From positions 1-46,657 of the forward strand of contig JAACJQ010000089.1 of NCBI GenBank assembly GCA_016879935.1: a DNA stretch of 46,657 bases, written 5' to 3'. Each line of letters begins with the position of its first letter. Positions within the stretch are counted from its first letter, which is position 1. This document shows positions 26,999-34,936 of the stretch, piece after piece. This DNA comes from Archangiaceae bacterium (GTDB taxonomy: Bacteria; Myxococcota; Myxococcia; Myxococcales; Myxococcaceae). Made by a program: the position numbers and the translations under genes. The notes under the pieces are model-generated. The model was not told the DNA's origin and made no database searches. It saw only the letters and a list, made by a program, of their open reading frames with translations.

Positions 26999-27373
26999 CG
27001 TCGAACTCCCGCGCTCGTGCGCGTGAAACGCCACCTTGCCCGTCTCGGAGACCTTCACCTTCACCTCGATCACCGGCACCGCCCGTGGCGCCGGGTGTTC
27101 GATCGGCACGACCAGCTCGAGCACCGTCCGCGCGCTCTTCGCCGAGACGCCGACACCACTGATGAAGCGCACCTTGAACGTCGACTGCTGATCGTCCTGC
27201 GTCGAGAAGGTGCTCTCGTACGAGGTCGGCAGGGCCGCGCCCGCCGGGAAGATGGTGGTGAACTCGTCACCAGCCGTCTCGATGCCGAACGTCTCGACGA
27301 GCCGGGGAACTTTCGGCTCGGGTTTGCAGCCAGCGAGGGCGAGGCAGAGCAGGGAGAGACGAAGCACCGCCAC
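26957..27373 (-). CDS. Lipoprotein consisting of an Hsp70 (DnaK) substrate-binding-like domain
   Basis: This 138-residue protein starts at GTG with a short signal peptide and lipobox LAGC (Cys 16). Almost the whole mature part aligns by eye with the beta-sandwich substrate-binding domain of DnaK. FGIETAGDEFTTIF parallels LGIET-GG--TTLI, LPTSYESTFSTQDDQQ parallels IPT---QVFSTAEDNQ, and HPAPRAVPVIEVKVKVSETG parallels NPAPRG-PQIEVTFDIDADG. The ATPase domain and helical lid are absent. It would therefore be an envelope lipoprotein with a peptide-binding fold and no ATP cycle. Its 3' end overlaps the convergent GT51-like gene by 42 bp. The domain match is strong; the function is unknown. Confidence 0.8.
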   Translation of the reverse strand: MAVLRLSLLCLALAGCKPEPKVPRLVETFGIETAGDEFTTIFPAGAALPTSYESTFSTQDDQQSTFKVRFISGVGVSAKSARTVLELVVPIEHPAPRAVPVIEVKVKVSETGKVAFHAHERGSSTSLVREDLQVAVGR

Positions 27374-27379
27374 ATCTTC

Positions 27380-28771
27380 TCACGGCATCAACTGACGGCG
27401 ATGACCGGAGTCTCCAACGGCCCAGCGATCGGTACCGTTCACCGAGAGGCCGCGCAGGTTCACCATCGAGCCCGCTCCATCGCACTGCTGCCAGCCGGTG
27501 CCGGTGTTCTTCAGCACCACGCCCTGATCGCCGACCGCCCACGCGCTGCCGTCTGCAGCGAGGCCGACCGCGTTCAGGCGAACGTTCGTGACAGCCGGGG
27601 TGACGAGCGTCCACGTGCCACCGGCGAGGCGAAGAATCGTGCCCGCCGTACCGACTGCCCAACCCGTGTTCGCGTCGGAGAGCACGATGCTCGTGAGCGT
27701 CGAGCTCGTCGGGCTCAGCACGGTGGTCCACGTGCCGCTGGCGAGTTTGCGAATCGCTCCACCTTCACCGACGGCCCAGCCCGTCTGCATGTCGATGACA
27801 TCGACCGCGTTGAGCGTCGTGCCATTGCCAGGCGTGCCCGGCGTGTAGCTGCCGCTCAGAATGCGCGCGTACTGCCCCGAGCGACCGACCGCCCAGCCGT
27901 TCTGCGCGTCGACGAGGTCGATCGCGTTGAGGCCCCAGGCGAGCGAGTTCTGCGAGATCGTCCACGTGCCGCCCGAGAGCTTGAGGCCCATGCCGTAGAC
28001 GTAGGTCGTTCCGCTCACGGCCACGTTCCACGAACCGATCGCCCAGCCGTTCTGCGCGTCGATCAGGTGCACGTCCTTCAAGTCGTACGCCTGGGTTCCC
28101 GAGGGCGTGGAGACACTGGTCCACGTTCCGTTGTCGAGCTTGAGCACCGTGCGGCCATCACCCACCGCGTACGCCGACGAACCAGCGGTCGCGATCGCGC
28201 GAAGGCTGCTGGTCACCGTCGGCAAGGACGTCTCGACGCGCGCTGCGGTGCAGGCGACGGTGATCGAACAGTCGGGATCGCAGGAGCACGTTCCGGTGCA
28301 CGACGAGTTCGTGTTGCACGAGCACGCGTTTCCGCCACCCGCGGAGCCTCCGGCCGCAACCGTTCCACCGCCTGCGTTACCTCCGCCGAGCACCGTGCCG
28401 CCTCCGGCCGAGCCGCCCGCAGCGACGACGCCGCCACCGCTTCCCCCACCGAGCACCGTGCCGCCCGCTGTGCCTCCGCCCATGCCGCCTGCGCTCGCCG
28501 TTCCGCCAGCGGCACTTCCGCCACCGAGCATCGCGTTGCCTCCACCGCTCGTGAACGACGCGCGGCAGACCTGCCCGTCACACGTCTCGTTCGAGCCGCA
28601 CGCGAAGCACTGTGCGCCGTTGCTTCCGCACGCGAGGGCTCCCGTTCCTGCGTGGCACTGACCAGCACCGTCGCAGCAGCCCGAACACGTTCGCGAGTCA
28701 CACGTCGCGGGAGCCGCAGTTCCGCAGCCGGCCAGAAACGACAACGCCACCATCAACACGAAGGTTTTCAT
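27380..28771 (-). CDS. Lipoprotein with Cys-rich head, Gly-rich stalk and YCF48-like propeller
   Basis: This 463-residue lipoprotein has a signal peptide with lipobox LAGC (Cys 16) and a Cys-rich head (about 20-72). A Gly-rich low-complexity stalk follows (about 74-148; units such as GGGTVLGGG and AGGSAGGG). A second Cys cluster (CSCNTNSSCTGTCSCDPDC) leads into a beta-propeller (about 180-460) with six NGWAVG/GWAIG-type blades, each with a TW or TWT strand. This resembles YCF48/BNR repeats. It is probably surface exposed. A GTCCC-N17-CGA promoter-like element lies directly upstream and leaves almost no leader. It ends 7 bp before the DnaK-like lipoprotein gene, so both may be on one transcript. 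Confidence 0.87.
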   Translation of the reverse strand: MKTFVLMVALSFLAGCGTAAPATCDSRTCSGCCDGAGQCHAGTGALACGSNGAQCFACGSNETCDGQVCRASFTSGGGNAMLGGGSAAGGTASAGGMGGGTAGGTVLGGGSGGGVVAAGGSAGGGTVLGGGNAGGGTVAAGGSAGGGNACSCNTNSSCTGTCSCDPDCSITVACTAARVETSLPTVTSSLRAIATAGSSAYAVGDGRTVLKLDNGTWTSVSTPSGTQAYDLKDVHLIDAQNGWAIGSWNVAVSGTTYVYGMGLKLSGGTWTISQNSLAWGLNAIDLVDAQNGWAVGRSGQYARILSGSYTPGTPGNGTTLNAVDVIDMQTGWAVGEGGAIRKLASGTWTTVLSPTSSTLTSIVLSDANTGWAVGTAGTILRLAGGTWTLVTPAVTNVRLNAVGLAADGSAWAVGDQGVVLKNTGTGWQQCDGAGSMVNLRGLSVNGTDRWAVGDSGHRRQLMP

Positions 28772-28781
28772 GCCCCGTGAT

Positions 28782-28806
28782 TCGTCCGGGTGCGTCTGGC
28801 GGGGAC
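28782..28806 (-). promoter_or_regulatory. GTCCC-N17-CGA promoter-like element of the 28771 lipoprotein gene
   Basis: On the reverse strand ATGTCCC is followed, after exactly 17 nt, by CGAATCA. The CGA begins 13 nt before the ATG at 28771, preceded by an A-rich stretch. The same element with the same spacing occurs at 32542-32566 and 37532-37556. The layout suits an ECF sigma promoter giving a nearly leaderless mRNA. Confidence 0.62.
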
Positions 28807-28833
28807 ATTTTCCTTCTTGTGGTACGAGCGGCC

Positions 28834-30210
28834 ATGCTGACGACGCAGGCGCCGACGCCGAAAGCCGTGCTGGTGGGTGTGCAAGTGCACGGAGTGACTG
28901 ATGTCGAGCACGCCGCCGACCTCGCCGAGCTGGGCCGCCTCGTTCACACGCTCGGGTTCGAAGTCGTCGCGACGGTCTCCCAGAAGCGGGAGCGCCTCGC
29001 GTCGGGTTCGGTGCTCGGGAAGGGCAAGTTGAAGGAGCTGGCGGCGATCACCGGCGGCACGGGAGAGATTCCGTCTGGCGCGAAGGAGCGCAGCTCGAAG
29101 GCGAAGGAGGCGTGGGAAGCCGAAGAAGCTGAAGAAGAAGAGGTCGAGGAGGAAGAAGAGGCGCCGGCAGAAGGTGAGGCCGCTCCGCCGCAGGTTCGCG
29201 CGACCGTGGTGGTCGTCGATCACGAGCTGTCACCCAGCCAGGCACGCAACCTCGAGAAGGCGACTGGCGCGCAGGTGCTCGATCGCACCGGCGTGATCGT
29301 CGACATCTTCCACCGTCACGCGAAGAGCCGCGAAGCGCGCATGCAGGTCGAGATCGCCCGGCTCGTGTACGTGGCTCCGCGGTTGCGTGAGGCGCCGGGT
29401 GGTACCGAACGTCAGCAGGGCCGCGGCGCCGGCGAGTCGTCGTTGGAACTCGATCGCCGCAAGATTCGAGATCGCATCGCCGAGCTCCGCGAGCAGCTCG
29501 CCACCATTCACGCCGATCAGGATCAGCGCCGCTTCGCCCGCCGCGATCAGCTGCGAGTGGCGCTCGTCGGATACACGAACGCGGGCAAGTCCTCGCTCAT
29601 GCGCGCGCTCACCGGGAGCGAAGTGCTCGTCGCCGATCGTCTCTTCGCCACGCTCGACACCACGGTGCGTGCGCTCCAGCCCGAGACGCGGCCGCGAATT
29701 CTGATCTCCGACACCGTCGGCTTCATCAAGAAGCTGCCGCACGATCTCGTGGCGTCGTTCAAGTCGACGCTCGACGAAGCGCTCGAGGCGTCGTTGCTGC
29801 TGCTCGTGGTCGATGCGTCGGACCCGACGTGGCGGGCCCAGCTCGAGGTCACGCGCGGCGTGCTGGAGGAGATCGGTGCCGGCTCGGTGCCGCACCAGCT
29901 GCTCTTCAACAAGGCCGATCGGCTCGACGCTGCGACCCGCGCGGCGCTCCTTCAAAGTCACCCAGACGCGGTCGTCCTGTCGGCGCACGCTCCTGAAGAC
30001 GTCACGGCGCTTCGGCAACGACTCATCGACTATTTCGAAGCCTCGATGACGGAAGCCTCACTGGTCATTCCATACGCGAAGCAGGCGATCGTCGCGCAGG
30101 TGTACGAGAACGCACGCGTCGTCTCGGAGTCGTTCGACGAGACCGGCCGCACGATGGTGGTGCGCGCGCTGCCCGGAGCGATGGCCCGTCTCACGCGACT
30201 GTTGGGTTAG
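28834..30210 (+). CDS. hflX: Ribosome-associated GTPase HflX
   Basis: This 458-residue protein is HflX, a GTPase that binds 50S subunits and splits stalled ribosomes. Family segments are LASGSVLGKGKLKEL, VVVVDHELSPSQARNLEK, VLDRTGVIVDIFHRHA and MQVEIARLVY. The G domain has GYTNAGKSSL (about 246), DTVGFIKKLPHDLV and NKAD. It carries an unusual highly acidic insert of ~45 residues (about 73-118, with EEAEEEEVEEEEEAP) between the two halves of the N-terminal domain. I chose the ATG at 28834, which gives a typical N-terminus; the open frame back to 28612 lies over the neighbouring lipoprotein gene. A small propeller-like gene follows after 9 bp. Confidence 0.93.
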   Translation: MLTTQAPTPKAVLVGVQVHGVTDVEHAADLAELGRLVHTLGFEVVATVSQKRERLASGSVLGKGKLKELAAITGGTGEIPSGAKERSSKAKEAWEAEEAEEEEVEEEEEAPAEGEAAPPQVRATVVVVDHELSPSQARNLEKATGAQVLDRTGVIVDIFHRHAKSREARMQVEIARLVYVAPRLREAPGGTERQQGRGAGESSLELDRRKIRDRIAELREQLATIHADQDQRRFARRDQLRVALVGYTNAGKSSLMRALTGSEVLVADRLFATLDTTVRALQPETRPRILISDTVGFIKKLPHDLVASFKSTLDEALEASLLLLVVDASDPTWRAQLEVTRGVLEEIGAGSVPHQLLFNKADRLDAATRAALLQSHPDAVVLSAHAPEDVTALRQRLIDYFEASMTEASLVIPYAKQAIVAQVYENARVVSESFDETGRTMVVRALPGAMARLTRLLG

Positions 30211-30219
30211 CGTCATGGC

Positions 30220-31116
30220 GTGCCCTTCACTCTCGAGCCCCGCTTCGTCGCAACGCCAGCTTCGTCGTACGCCGTCTTCGCGCATGGGGGCGGGGTGTTG
30301 CTCTTCCCCGGCATGTACGGCACCGAGCTGAGCGCGCTGGGCCCTGCGTACTGGTCCGAGACGGGTGAGACGTTCGTTCCCGCGCCGATCGACGGAAGCG
30401 CAGTGAACCTCGGCGCGACGCCCGTCGTTCGGCCGATGTTCAACGGCGTCGTGACCCCGAAGGGCTTCGCCTTCTGTGAGGCTTACGGGCACCACGCCGC
30501 GGCGCTCTCGATCGGGCCGACGGCTCGCCTCGCGCCCTCGGGCTTCGTGCCGCCGCCCGAGAGCCTGCGCATCAACGATCTCCTCATCGACGCGAAGGGC
30601 ACCTGGTGGCTCGCGGGCTACAACAACGGCGACGAAGCGAAGGGCCGCATCTATTCGAGTCCCGACGGCAAGACGTGGACGCTGGCGGTGCAGGGCAAAC
30701 ACTGGACGCTCGCGAGGCTGCTGGCGAACGGTGATCGACTCATCGGGTTGCAGTTCAAGCAGTTCAGCGAAGTGACGCCCGACGGCATCGTGAAGCTGGG
30801 GAGCGCGAAGGCGCATCTCGATGACGCCGTGTTCACCTCGAACGCCATCGTCGCGGTCGGTGAGGGGCTCGTCAGCGTGCTCGGCACTGGCGCGAAGAAG
30901 ACGAAGTACGCACCGTGCCCGATTCCGTCGAAGCCCATCAGCCTGCTCGCCACCGCCGATGGTGTGCTGATGGGCGGTCAGCAGGGGCTCTTCCACGCTG
31001 CTGACGGGCTCGAGTGGAAGCAGATCTCAGCTGCTCCCGTGATGGCGCTCGTCGACTCGAAGTCGGGCCCGCTCGTCGTGTTGCCGAAGTCCGAAGTGTT
31101 CGCGCTGCGTCACTGA
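30220..31116 (+). CDS. Hypothetical beta-propeller-like protein
   Basis: This 298-residue protein starts at GTG 9 bp after hflX. It has no signal peptide. Repeated short beta strands with Trp and Gly turns (GAYW-, TWWLAGYNNGDE, IYSSPDGKTWTLA, GLFHAADGLEWKQI) match the sialidase/BNR or photosystem-stability (YCF48) propeller style, with SPDGKTW close to the Asp-box. It is probably cytoplasmic unless exported by another route. The last 7 bp overlap the convergent lipoprotein gene. Operon membership with hflX is likely from spacing; a functional link is not evident. Confidence 0.75.
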   Translation: MPFTLEPRFVATPASSYAVFAHGGGVLLFPGMYGTELSALGPAYWSETGETFVPAPIDGSAVNLGATPVVRPMFNGVVTPKGFAFCEAYGHHAAALSIGPTARLAPSGFVPPPESLRINDLLIDAKGTWWLAGYNNGDEAKGRIYSSPDGKTWTLAVQGKHWTLARLLANGDRLIGLQFKQFSEVTPDGIVKLGSAKAHLDDAVFTSNAIVAVGEGLVSVLGTGAKKTKYAPCPIPSKPISLLATADGVLMGGQQGLFHAADGLEWKQISAAPVMALVDSKSGPLVVLPKSEVFALRH

Positions 31117-32531
31117 TTCGGAGCGACCGTTCGATACACCGTCGTACCGCTGATGAAGAGCCAGCCGTCTCCGCGCGAGATCAGGTGGCTCGGGCCAGCC
31201 TGCGACGTGCCGTGCAGGTCGGGCATCGTCAGCACCAGAGAGCGCTCGGCCGGGTTGGTGAGCGAGACCTTCCACAGGCCTTCCTCCAGGCCGACCTTCG
31301 CGATGGTGAAGACGTCGCTCGGCAGCAGCACCGTCGTCTCTCGCTGAATGCCCGAGCCCTTCAGCAAATCGATCGCGCTGGCCGAATCGAACGGTGCGCG
31401 GGCGAGCACGGCGTCGGCGTTGCGGTACTCGACGAAGTAGAACGCGTCGGTGTCGGCCATGACGAACTTGCTGTCGAGCGAGCCACCCGAGACCACGACT
31501 TGATCGTCGTTCGCCGTCGTGTCGTACGCGCCGATGTTCTTGAACGAGTACTGGTTGTCGGTCGTGCCGACGTAGAAGACGTACTGCCCGACCGCCGCGA
31601 AGTGCGGGTAGTTCAGGTATGAGCGCGCCCACGTCGCGGTGCCACCGGCGAGCGGCAGCTTCTTGATGCCGAGGCCCGAGAGCCCGTAGCGCGCGTCACC
31701 GCCGATGCCGCAGTAGATGAACTGGCCCGAGACGACGAGATCGGAGCACCCGTAGTCGAGGCCCGAGATCGTCGACGGCGTCGTCATGCCAGGGTCGAGG
31801 CGGCGCAGACCCATCGTCTCGCCCCAGAACACGGCTCCGTTCTTCACCGTCAGCGGTGAGAGCACCTTGCCGCTCGCGATCGTGCGCGTCTGCTTCGAGG
31901 TGAGATCGACCGCGACGAGATCGCGCGCCGCCTGGTTGAGCGACGCCGTCGTCGAGACGAAGAGCTGATCGCCCGCCACCACCGCCGAGTACACGTATTG
32001 CGTGTTCGGCAACGTCGCGACCGTCTCGACGCACAGGCGCTTCGTCGACGAACACACCGAGCCGCCAGGGCACGTGCCGCACGTCTGGCCATTCACCACG
32101 CCGCAGACCGCGTTCGCCTGCGTGCACGCGTCGGCCTGACACTGACCGGTCGACGGTTCGCAGCGCTGGCCTGCGCCACAGGTGACGCCGGTACACAGCG
32201 ACTCACAGGTGTTGCTCGCGTTGCAGCGCTGGCCGGCCGCGCAGGTCGCGCACTGGAGGGTTCCTCCGCACCCGTCTGGCATCGAGCCACACGCGCCGTT
32301 GCACGTCTTCGGCGTGCACGTGGGGCCGGGGCCGGTCGCCATGCAGACCTGCGCGTCGCGGCTGACGATGCCGGTCGCGCTGCAGCGATAGCCGTCGGTT
32401 CCCGCGCAGAGCGTTCCACCACACGCGAACTCGCGAACGCCGCCCGAGGTCATCACTTCGCAGCGGCAGTCGGGCTGAAGGGCGGGTCCACAACCAACGA
32501 CGAGGAGCAGAAGGGCGAGCCAGGTTTTCAT
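31110..32531 (-). CDS. Lipoprotein with Cys-rich repeats and beta-propeller
   Basis: This 473-residue lipoprotein has a signal peptide MKTWLALLLLVV with lipobox VGC (Cys 14). About 150 residues of Cys-rich repeats follow (CRCEVM, CGGTLCAGTDGYRC, CTGVTCGAGQRCEPSTGQC, CGTCPGGSVC), of the sort common in myxobacterial surface proteins. The rest (about 175-473) is a beta-propeller with strands such as LFVSTTASLNQAARDLVAVD and DAFYFVEYRNADA. Its opening codons ATGAAAACC are the same as in the 28771 lipoprotein. It has its own GTCCC-N17-CGA element although it lies only 45 bp after the NHL gene. It may therefore be both read through from that operon and transcribed separately. Confidence 0.87.
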   Translation of the reverse strand: MKTWLALLLLVVGCGPALQPDCRCEVMTSGGVREFACGGTLCAGTDGYRCSATGIVSRDAQVCMATGPGPTCTPKTCNGACGSMPDGCGGTLQCATCAAGQRCNASNTCESLCTGVTCGAGQRCEPSTGQCQADACTQANAVCGVVNGQTCGTCPGGSVCSSTKRLCVETVATLPNTQYVYSAVVAGDQLFVSTTASLNQAARDLVAVDLTSKQTRTIASGKVLSPLTVKNGAVFWGETMGLRRLDPGMTTPSTISGLDYGCSDLVVSGQFIYCGIGGDARYGLSGLGIKKLPLAGGTATWARSYLNYPHFAAVGQYVFYVGTTDNQYSFKNIGAYDTTANDDQVVVSGGSLDSKFVMADTDAFYFVEYRNADAVLARAPFDSASAIDLLKGSGIQRETTVLLPSDVFTIAKVGLEEGLWKVSLTNPAERSLVLTMPDLHGTSQAGPSHLISRGDGWLFISGTTVYRTVAPNQ

Positions 32532-32541
32532 GGCCCGTCAG

Positions 32542-32566
32542 TCGTCGGGCCGCGAAAAGGTGGGAC
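32542..32566 (-). promoter_or_regulatory. GTCCC-N17-CGA promoter-like element of the 32531 lipoprotein gene
   Basis: On the reverse strand TTGTCCC is followed after 17 nt by CGACTGA, 13 nt before the ATG at 32531. This is the same geometry as at 28782-28806. It lies in the short gap after the NHL gene that ends at 32577. Confidence 0.62.
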
Positions 32567-32576
32567 AAAAGAGTTT

Positions 32577-33722
32577 TCAGGGCGGCAGCAACACGCGAAT
32601 CCGGTTGTTTCCGGAGTCGACGACGAACACCCGGCCTGAGCCGTCGTTCGCGACCGCGATTCCCCACGGGGTCGCCAGGGTGCCTTTGCCGGGAAGCTCC
32701 TGCAGGCGATTGCTCATGGGCAGTGACGGGTCGATCAGCACCACACGCTGATTCAACGAGTCGCTGACGAACACCGTGTCGTTGGGGCCGGCGGCGAGGC
32801 CGAGCGGTTGGTTGAGCGAGGTCGCGAGTGGTGCGCCCGGCGTGCAGTTGGCTCCGAAGATCGTCGAGACGCGGCACTGCATGGCCGTTGGCGTCGCGAT
32901 TCGCCGAATGGCGCAGTTGTTCTTGTCGGCCACCAGCACGTCACCTGCTTCGTTCAACGCGACGGCGCTCGGCCCGCGGAAGAGGGCGGTGTTCTGGGCG
33001 CGGCAGTCGGGGATCGTGGAGTTGAACTGCGAGCCGCAGCAGTAGTTCTTGCCGCATGGGCCGTCGACGAAGCTGAAGGTGTCGGCGCGGCCAGCAAGCG
33101 TGCCGAGCAGACTCGAGCGCGTCGACGCGAAGCGCACGAGCTGATGCTCCATGTCGGCGATGTAGACGATGCCCGCGTCGGAGTCGGCCACCAGCCCCAT
33201 CGGCCCCGCGATGTCGCCCGGGCCCACCGTACCGGGCGAGCTGTCGTAGCAGCGCATGAAGCCCATCCGCCCCATGGCGCACGTTCCACTGAAGCTGCGC
33301 ACGCGGCCGGTCGTGTCGAGGCTCTTCACGCACTGCTCGCGGGTGTCGGAGACGTAGACGATGCCCCGCGAATCGACCGCGATGCCCTGCGGCTCGACGA
33401 ACACCGGCTGTGAGATCGTCGTGACTTCGCCGTTGAGATCGATCTTCCGAATCACGCGATTGCCCGTGTCGGCGACGAAGAGCTGACCTGCTTCATCGAT
33501 GGCGAGCGCGGTGGGCTGATTGAACTGTGCAACCGCAATCGGACCATCCATCAGCCCAGCCGTTCCGGTGCCCGCGAAGTCCACCAGCTTCCAACCCGGA
33601 GGTTGTCCTGCGTCGACTCCTGCATCGCTCGAGGCGCCAGCATCGACCGGCACCATCACGCCCGCATCGAACCCACCCACGGGAACGCACGCGACGAGCA
33701 GCACCAGCGGGAGCGCCCTCAT
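32577..33722 (-). CDS. NHL-repeat beta-propeller lipoprotein 2
   Basis: This 381-residue protein has a short signal peptide with the lipobox Cys at about 11 (LLVACVPVG). An Asp/Ala/Gly-rich linker with DAG units follows, then an NHL-type propeller. Blades include FNQPTALAIDEAGQLFVADTGN, VEPQGIAVDSRGIVYVSDT, GPSAVALNEAGDVLVADKNN, NQPLGLAAGPNDTVFVSDS and ATPWGIAVANDGSGRVFVVDSGNN. Blade loops contain paired cysteines that may form disulfides. The ATG overlaps the previous NHL gene's stop (ATGA). The open frame extends well upstream, but that part is a shadow of the neighbour. Location is probably outer membrane or surface. Confidence 0.87.
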   Translation of the reverse strand: MRALPLVLLVACVPVGGFDAGVMVPVDAGASSDAGVDAGQPPGWKLVDFAGTGTAGLMDGPIAVAQFNQPTALAIDEAGQLFVADTGNRVIRKIDLNGEVTTISQPVFVEPQGIAVDSRGIVYVSDTREQCVKSLDTTGRVRSFSGTCAMGRMGFMRCYDSSPGTVGPGDIAGPMGLVADSDAGIVYIADMEHQLVRFASTRSSLLGTLAGRADTFSFVDGPCGKNYCCGSQFNSTIPDCRAQNTALFRGPSAVALNEAGDVLVADKNNCAIRRIATPTAMQCRVSTIFGANCTPGAPLATSLNQPLGLAAGPNDTVFVSDSLNQRVVLIDPSLPMSNRLQELPGKGTLATPWGIAVANDGSGRVFVVDSGNNRIRVLLPP

Positions 33723-34936
33723 TTCGGCTCCACGAGTCTGATGCGGTGGTTCGAGCCGTCGGACACGAAGATGCGGCCGCTGCCATCGACTGCCACGCCA
33801 GCCGGGAATTGGAACTGCGCCTCGAGCGCTGGCCCGTCCATGAAGCCCTTCACGCGAGTGCCGGCGATCACGCCCAGCACGCCGTTCTCGTCGACGGTCG
33901 CGATGCGGTGGTTGCCCGTGTCGGCGACGACGGCCAGGCCTGCGAGCGGGCCACGGCCTGCCGCGACCCCCCACGCGTTGCGAATGATGCCGCTGGTGTC
34001 TTCCGAGACGAACATCGGGCAGCCGGCGCGCCCCAGCGTGGTGATGGCGCAGCCGGGCTGGAGCTGCATTCGGCGCAGCGCGCAGTTGTAGACGTCGGTG
34101 ACGTAGACGACGCCGGGCGACGCGACGGCGATGCCCGAGGGGCCGTTGAACTTCGCTCCCGTCGCGCTGCCGGAGCACTGGGTGGTGAAGCTGCAGGTGC
34201 CGTCGGTGATCGGCGCCGTGCCCGAGCCCTGACCCGCGAGGGTTCCCGCCGCGCCGCTGCGCAGGTCGATCCACCGAACGCGATTGCCGGAGATCTCGGT
34301 GACGAGCAGGTACGGGTCGGAGAACGCCACCGCCGAAGGCCGGGCGAAGCGTGACGGGTTCGGCGAGTTCAGACACTCGTTCGCCTGCTGCGTGCACGAG
34401 CCCCCGATGACCGACACGACGCCGGCAGGGGTGCGCTGCAGCACGCAGTTCTTGCCCGTGTTGGCGACGTAGACGTTGCCGGAGGGATCGACCGCGACGC
34501 CTTCGGGGCCGTCGAGCGCGGTGCCGCCGCAGGGCCAGTCGTTCGGCGCGAGCGTGCTCACGTTTCCATCAGGGTCGATGGTGCGAATGCAGTTGTTGCC
34601 GGTGTCGGCGACGTAGAGCAGGCCGTTGGAGTCGAGCGCGACCTGCGACGGCGACGCGAGCTGTGCGTCGGCGCCCTTCGCATCACGGAAGCCGCGCGTG
34701 GAGCCAGCGAAGGTCGACACCGTCCATGAGCGGGGGCCCGCATCAGAGGCCATCGTCCCGCCGTCCTGATTCATCGAGCCGGCGTCGTTGACGAGCGGGC
34801 CCACGGCCGTGCACCGATAGGCGATGCAGCAGTTGGCGCAGCCGCAGTTCTGATCGGACACGCACTCGACGCCGAACGGGCTCGAGATCGTGCACGCGCT
34901 CACGAAGGCGAGGAGCAGGGCGAGGCGCGTCACCAT
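33719..34936 (-). CDS. NHL-repeat beta-propeller lipoprotein 1
   Basis: This 405-residue predicted lipoprotein has the lipobox Cys at about 15 (AFVSAC) and a small Cys-rich segment (CVSDQNCGCANCC). A Asp/Gly-rich linker and an NHL propeller with six or more blades follow (ASPSQVALDSNGLLYVADTGN, GPEGVAVDPSGNVYVANTG, GPSGIAVASPGVVYVTD, FPAGVAVDGSGRIFVSDGSN). It is a clear paralogue of the next gene downstream. Its ATG overlaps the caspase-like gene's stop by 7 bp (ATGGTGA), and its own stop overlaps the next ATG. It is therefore tightly coupled within the sigma operon. The ligand is unknown. Confidence 0.87.
   Translation of the reverse strand: MVTRLALLLAFVSACTISSPFGVECVSDQNCGCANCCIAYRCTAVGPLVNDAGSMNQDGGTMASDAGPRSWTVSTFAGSTRGFRDAKGADAQLASPSQVALDSNGLLYVADTGNNCIRTIDPDGNVSTLAPNDWPCGGTALDGPEGVAVDPSGNVYVANTGKNCVLQRTPAGVVSVIGGSCTQQANECLNSPNPSRFARPSAVAFSDPYLLVTEISGNRVRWIDLRSGAAGTLAGQGSGTAPITDGTCSFTTQCSGSATGAKFNGPSGIAVASPGVVYVTDVYNCALRRMQLQPGCAITTLGRAGCPMFVSEDTSGIIRNAWGVAAGRGPLAGLAVVADTGNHRIATVDENGVLGVIAGTRVKGFMDGPALEAQFQFPAGVAVDGSGRIFVSDGSNHRIRLVEPK

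Noticed and set aside
28320-28560. GC-rich repeat tract that might be a mobile repeat element
   Set aside because: It encodes the Gly-rich stalk of a lipoprotein, with varied codons and an intact frame.
27017-28780. 587-codon forward open frame
   Set aside because: It is antisense to two lipoprotein genes with real signal peptides; the reading is Arg/Ala-rich noise.
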